64,000 nucleotides of DNA from an uncultured Eubacteriales bacterium (GTDB lineage: Bacteria > Bacillota > Clostridia > Oscillospirales > Oscillospiraceae), in assembly GCA_902475435.1 (NCBI GenBank), contig CABRZL010000001.1:62001-126000 (forward strand), in the 5' to 3' direction. This document shows positions 62,149 through 64,000 of the stretch, piece by piece. Below the pieces are notes generated by a model. That model saw nothing but the letters and a program-made list of their open reading frames with translations. It was not told where the DNA came from and searched no databases. Position 1 is the first letter of the stretch, and each line of letters starts with the position of its first letter. The position numbers and the translations under genes were made by a program.

Positions 62149-63051
62149 TTATGACTTTGACGCGGCTCGCTTCTCTGGCACTTGCACCCAAATGATGGCC
62201 GCAAACATCAGCAGACACCCCAAGAGTTCCCAGGCAGTCATGCGCTGCCCTAAAATCACCCAGCCTGCAATGAGACTGAATACCGACTCCAGACTCATAA
62301 GCAATGAGGCTACCGTAGGATCCGTATCTTTTTGCGCAACAATTTGAAGCGTATAGCCTACACCACTGGACAATACGCCAGCATAAACAATCGGGAGCCA
62401 TGCATCCAAAATATTGTTCCAGCTTGGCTCTTCAAAAATCAACATACAGAATAAACTTAATATGCCGCAGACAAAAAACTGAATACAGCTCATCTTTACG
62501 CCGTTTACTCGTCCTGTAAAGTGATCAATCACCAATATATGCACAGTGAATCCAATGGCACCCACCATCTCCAGTACGTCTCCCCGGTTGATGGCACTCA
62601 GCCCCCCCTCATGGAGGCATAGAAAATACATCCCCACCAGTGCTACAGCTACCGCGCCCCAAACTTTCCTTTTCACCTTTCTCCCCAGAAAAAGCCCACA
62701 GACAGGAATCAACACCATATACATAGCAGTAATAAATCCTGCTTTTCCGGCCGTCGTCTCCTGGATACCAATCTGTTGGAAAGCGCTGGCCACAAACAAT
62801 GCAATACCACAAAGCACACCACCTAGTAGCAAGGACTTTTTTCCCTCTGTCTGAGTTTCTTTCTCCGGCTCTCTACGTCTTATTGCGGCAATCAGCGGCA
62901 ATAGCACGATACCGCCCAGAATTGACCGGCTACACAAAAAGGTAAACGGGCCAATGTAATCCATACTGACGCTCTGAGCCACAAAGGCAGCTCCCCAAAT
63001 CAGAGCTGTCAGCAGCAACAACAGGTTTGCCCGCAGTCTTCTCATATTCAT
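62149..63051 (-). CDS. EamA/DMT family transporter
   Basis: Drug/metabolite transporter, about 300 aa with ten TM helices in two EamA repeats (LLLLLTALIWGAAFVAQSVS in the first, GVLSSGVGYTLQIVAQK in the second). Substrate unknown. ATG at 63051 overlaps the preceding acyltransferase stop as ATGA, and GGAGG is 10 nt upstream; the longer frame to 63069 lacks a ribosome site. Confidence 0.9.
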   Translation of the reverse strand: MNMRRLRANLLLLLTALIWGAAFVAQSVSMDYIGPFTFLCSRSILGGIVLLPLIAAIRRREPEKETQTEGKKSLLLGGVLCGIALFVASAFQQIGIQETTAGKAGFITAMYMVLIPVCGLFLGRKVKRKVWGAVAVALVGMYFLCLHEGGLSAINRGDVLEMVGAIGFTVHILVIDHFTGRVNGVKMSCIQFFVCGILSLFCMLIFEEPSWNNILDAWLPIVYAGVLSSGVGYTLQIVAQKDTDPTVASLLMSLESVFSLIAGWVILGQRMTAWELLGCLLMFAAIIWVQVPEKRAASKS

Positions 63052-64000
63052 GAACGCCGCTTCCTCCATGCTGTAAAATACTCGACAAGTTTACCGTAGG
63101 CGACTCCAACAATGATTCCAAGAATCGCCAAGAGGATCCATTTTCCCCAACTTCGAATACCAAAATAGAGTCCCACTGTATAGATAAAGATATGACAAAG
63201 ATAGATCTCAAAGGACTTCCCGCCCAAAAACGTCAAGCCTTTGTTCCATGCACGAGTCACTTTCCAGCGCTCCTGTTTCTCCATCAGCCACGTAACAAAG
63301 TAAACACAGCCTGGCGTTGACAGCAAAAACGGATGCCACCAGAATCCATATCGGTTGAGGCTTCCCGGAAAATATACAACCAAGAAATATAACGCGATCA
63401 TACTGATCACCGCTAGAACACCGGATATGACCAGATGCCGGCGGGACGGCTGTTTTCCAGACGCTGCCTCATGCCCCAGATACATTCCCAGAAAATACAC
63501 GGGAAACCGGCTGACTCCGATCATGAGACTGGTTCCCACACATGCTCCTTCCAGCAAAAACAGTGCCAAAAACATCCATAACGCCTTTTTTTCATATCGT
63601 TCAATCACTGCAAACAACAGCGGCGATAAGAGATACAACCCAATCAGGGTCGGAATATACCAATTGAACTGAGCGCCAATTTGCGCCCACCATCCAAACG
63701 TCGTTAAATTCCCAACAGCCTGCCATTTGTTCATCTGATCCGCCCAAAGCATAAAGGCACAATACACCAGAATAAAGGGGAGATACGAAGGCAGCAAACG
63801 CTCCAGCCTTCGCTGCATAAACCGAAGCGAATCAGAATTTCGTTTTAGGGAGTGATAGATTCCAAATCCAGATAAAAACAAAAAAATATCCACTGACCCG
63901 ACTGTATACCACTCTGTAATATTTAACTGTGCGTAATCTTTAAGCCCACTGTGATAATATAATAAGTGCCCGTATACCACAATCAAAATTGCTATGCCCA
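63048..64000 (-). CDS. Acyltransferase family membrane protein (5' end outside the window)
   Basis: Acyl_transf_3-type integral membrane O-acyltransferase. At least 317 codons are visible; the frame runs off the right edge as GIAILIVVYGHLLYYHS, so the N-terminal start is missing. The VYGH catalytic-type His region, SGFGIYHS, and FEIYLCHIFIYTV near the C-terminus are typical. Probably acylates a surface sugar or glycan. Couples to the EamA gene by ATGA overlap. Confidence 0.85.
   Translation of the reverse strand, partial: GIAILIVVYGHLLYYHSGLKDYAQLNITEWYTVGSVDIFLFLSGFGIYHSLKRNSDSLRFMQRRLERLLPSYLPFILVYCAFMLWADQMNKWQAVGNLTTFGWWAQIGAQFNWYIPTLIGLYLLSPLLFAVIERYEKKALWMFLALFLLEGACVGTSLMIGVSRFPVYFLGMYLGHEAASGKQPSRRHLVISGVLAVISMIALYFLVVYFPGSLNRYGFWWHPFLLSTPGCVYFVTWLMEKQERWKVTRAWNKGLTFLGGKSFEIYLCHIFIYTVGLYFGIRSWGKWILLAILGIIVGVAYGKLVEYFTAWRKRRS

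Noticed and set aside
1..64000. tRNA, rRNA, IS elements, prophage or toxin-antitoxin modules
   Set aside because: I looked for T-arm-like GGTTCGA patterns, transposase-like frames and small paired genes and found none I could support by eye.

Overview
The window looks like the chromosome of a low-to-moderate GC Gram-positive anaerobe of the class Clostridia, most plausibly an Oscillospiraceae-type gut bacterium (Flavonifractor/Oscillibacter relatives). That placement is inferred from gene content and style: a perfect CIRCE element with hrcA-grpE-dnaK-dnaJ, lipoprotein substrate-binding proteins, LCP wall-assembly enzymes, a VanW protein, rpmH-rnpA-yidD-yidC-jag, strong SD sequences and near-consensus sigma-A promoters, and frequent GTG/TTG starts. 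Nearly all of the window is core or conserved accessory genome. I see no phage, IS element, CRISPR array, tRNA or rRNA.

Layout. 0-7 kb: rpoD (-), tyrA, an orphan solute-binding lipoprotein, icd (-), and an unknown membrane protein preceded by a phased cluster of DnaA-box-like sites. 7-12 kb: heat-shock operon. 12-18.5 kb: glmU-like, prs, pth, mfd. 18.6-25 kb: VanW protein with tandem repeats, CDF transporter (-), MocR-type regulator overlapping mobB, and an LCP gene broken by a frameshift in an A6 run. 25.5-29.8 kb: mglBAC sugar importer with a fourth, translationally adjacent gene for a membrane-anchored InlB B-repeat protein. 29.8-33.7 kb: DUF523 protein, then a manganese (yybP-ykoY) riboswitch, mntP and a P-type cation ATPase. 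33.8-38 kb: nadA-mnmA (-) divergent from an Rrf2/IscR-like regulator, then a CDP-alcohol phosphatidyltransferase and a GT2 glycosyltransferase (-). 38-42 kb: heterodimeric ABC exporter. 42-46 kb (-): a His-rich COG0523 GTPase, a GTPase-TIGR03943 fusion and an LCP protein with a tyrosine/glycine/asparagine-rich cytoplasmic tail. 46-52 kb (-): MATE, CvpA, CCA-adding enzyme, UPF0210, UPF0237, YfbR-like. 52-57 kb: PucR-type regulator, polar amino-acid ABC importer (permease frameshifted near its end) and a DapF-fold racemase-like enzyme. 57-62 kb: lipoprotein cyclophilin, small ppGpp-hydrolase-like HD protein (-), LURP-one protein, and rpmH-rnpA-yidD-yidC-jag. 62-64 kb (-): EamA transporter and the 3' part of an acyltransferase gene.

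No single cassette is obviously an undescribed defence or mobile system. The best candidates for new biology are the phased DnaA-box array, a GlmU whose uridyltransferase half has lost its signature motifs, the InlB B-repeat gene appended to the mgl operon, the GTPase/GTPase-fusion/low-complexity-LCP operon, and the amino-acid importer plus DapF-like racemase unit.
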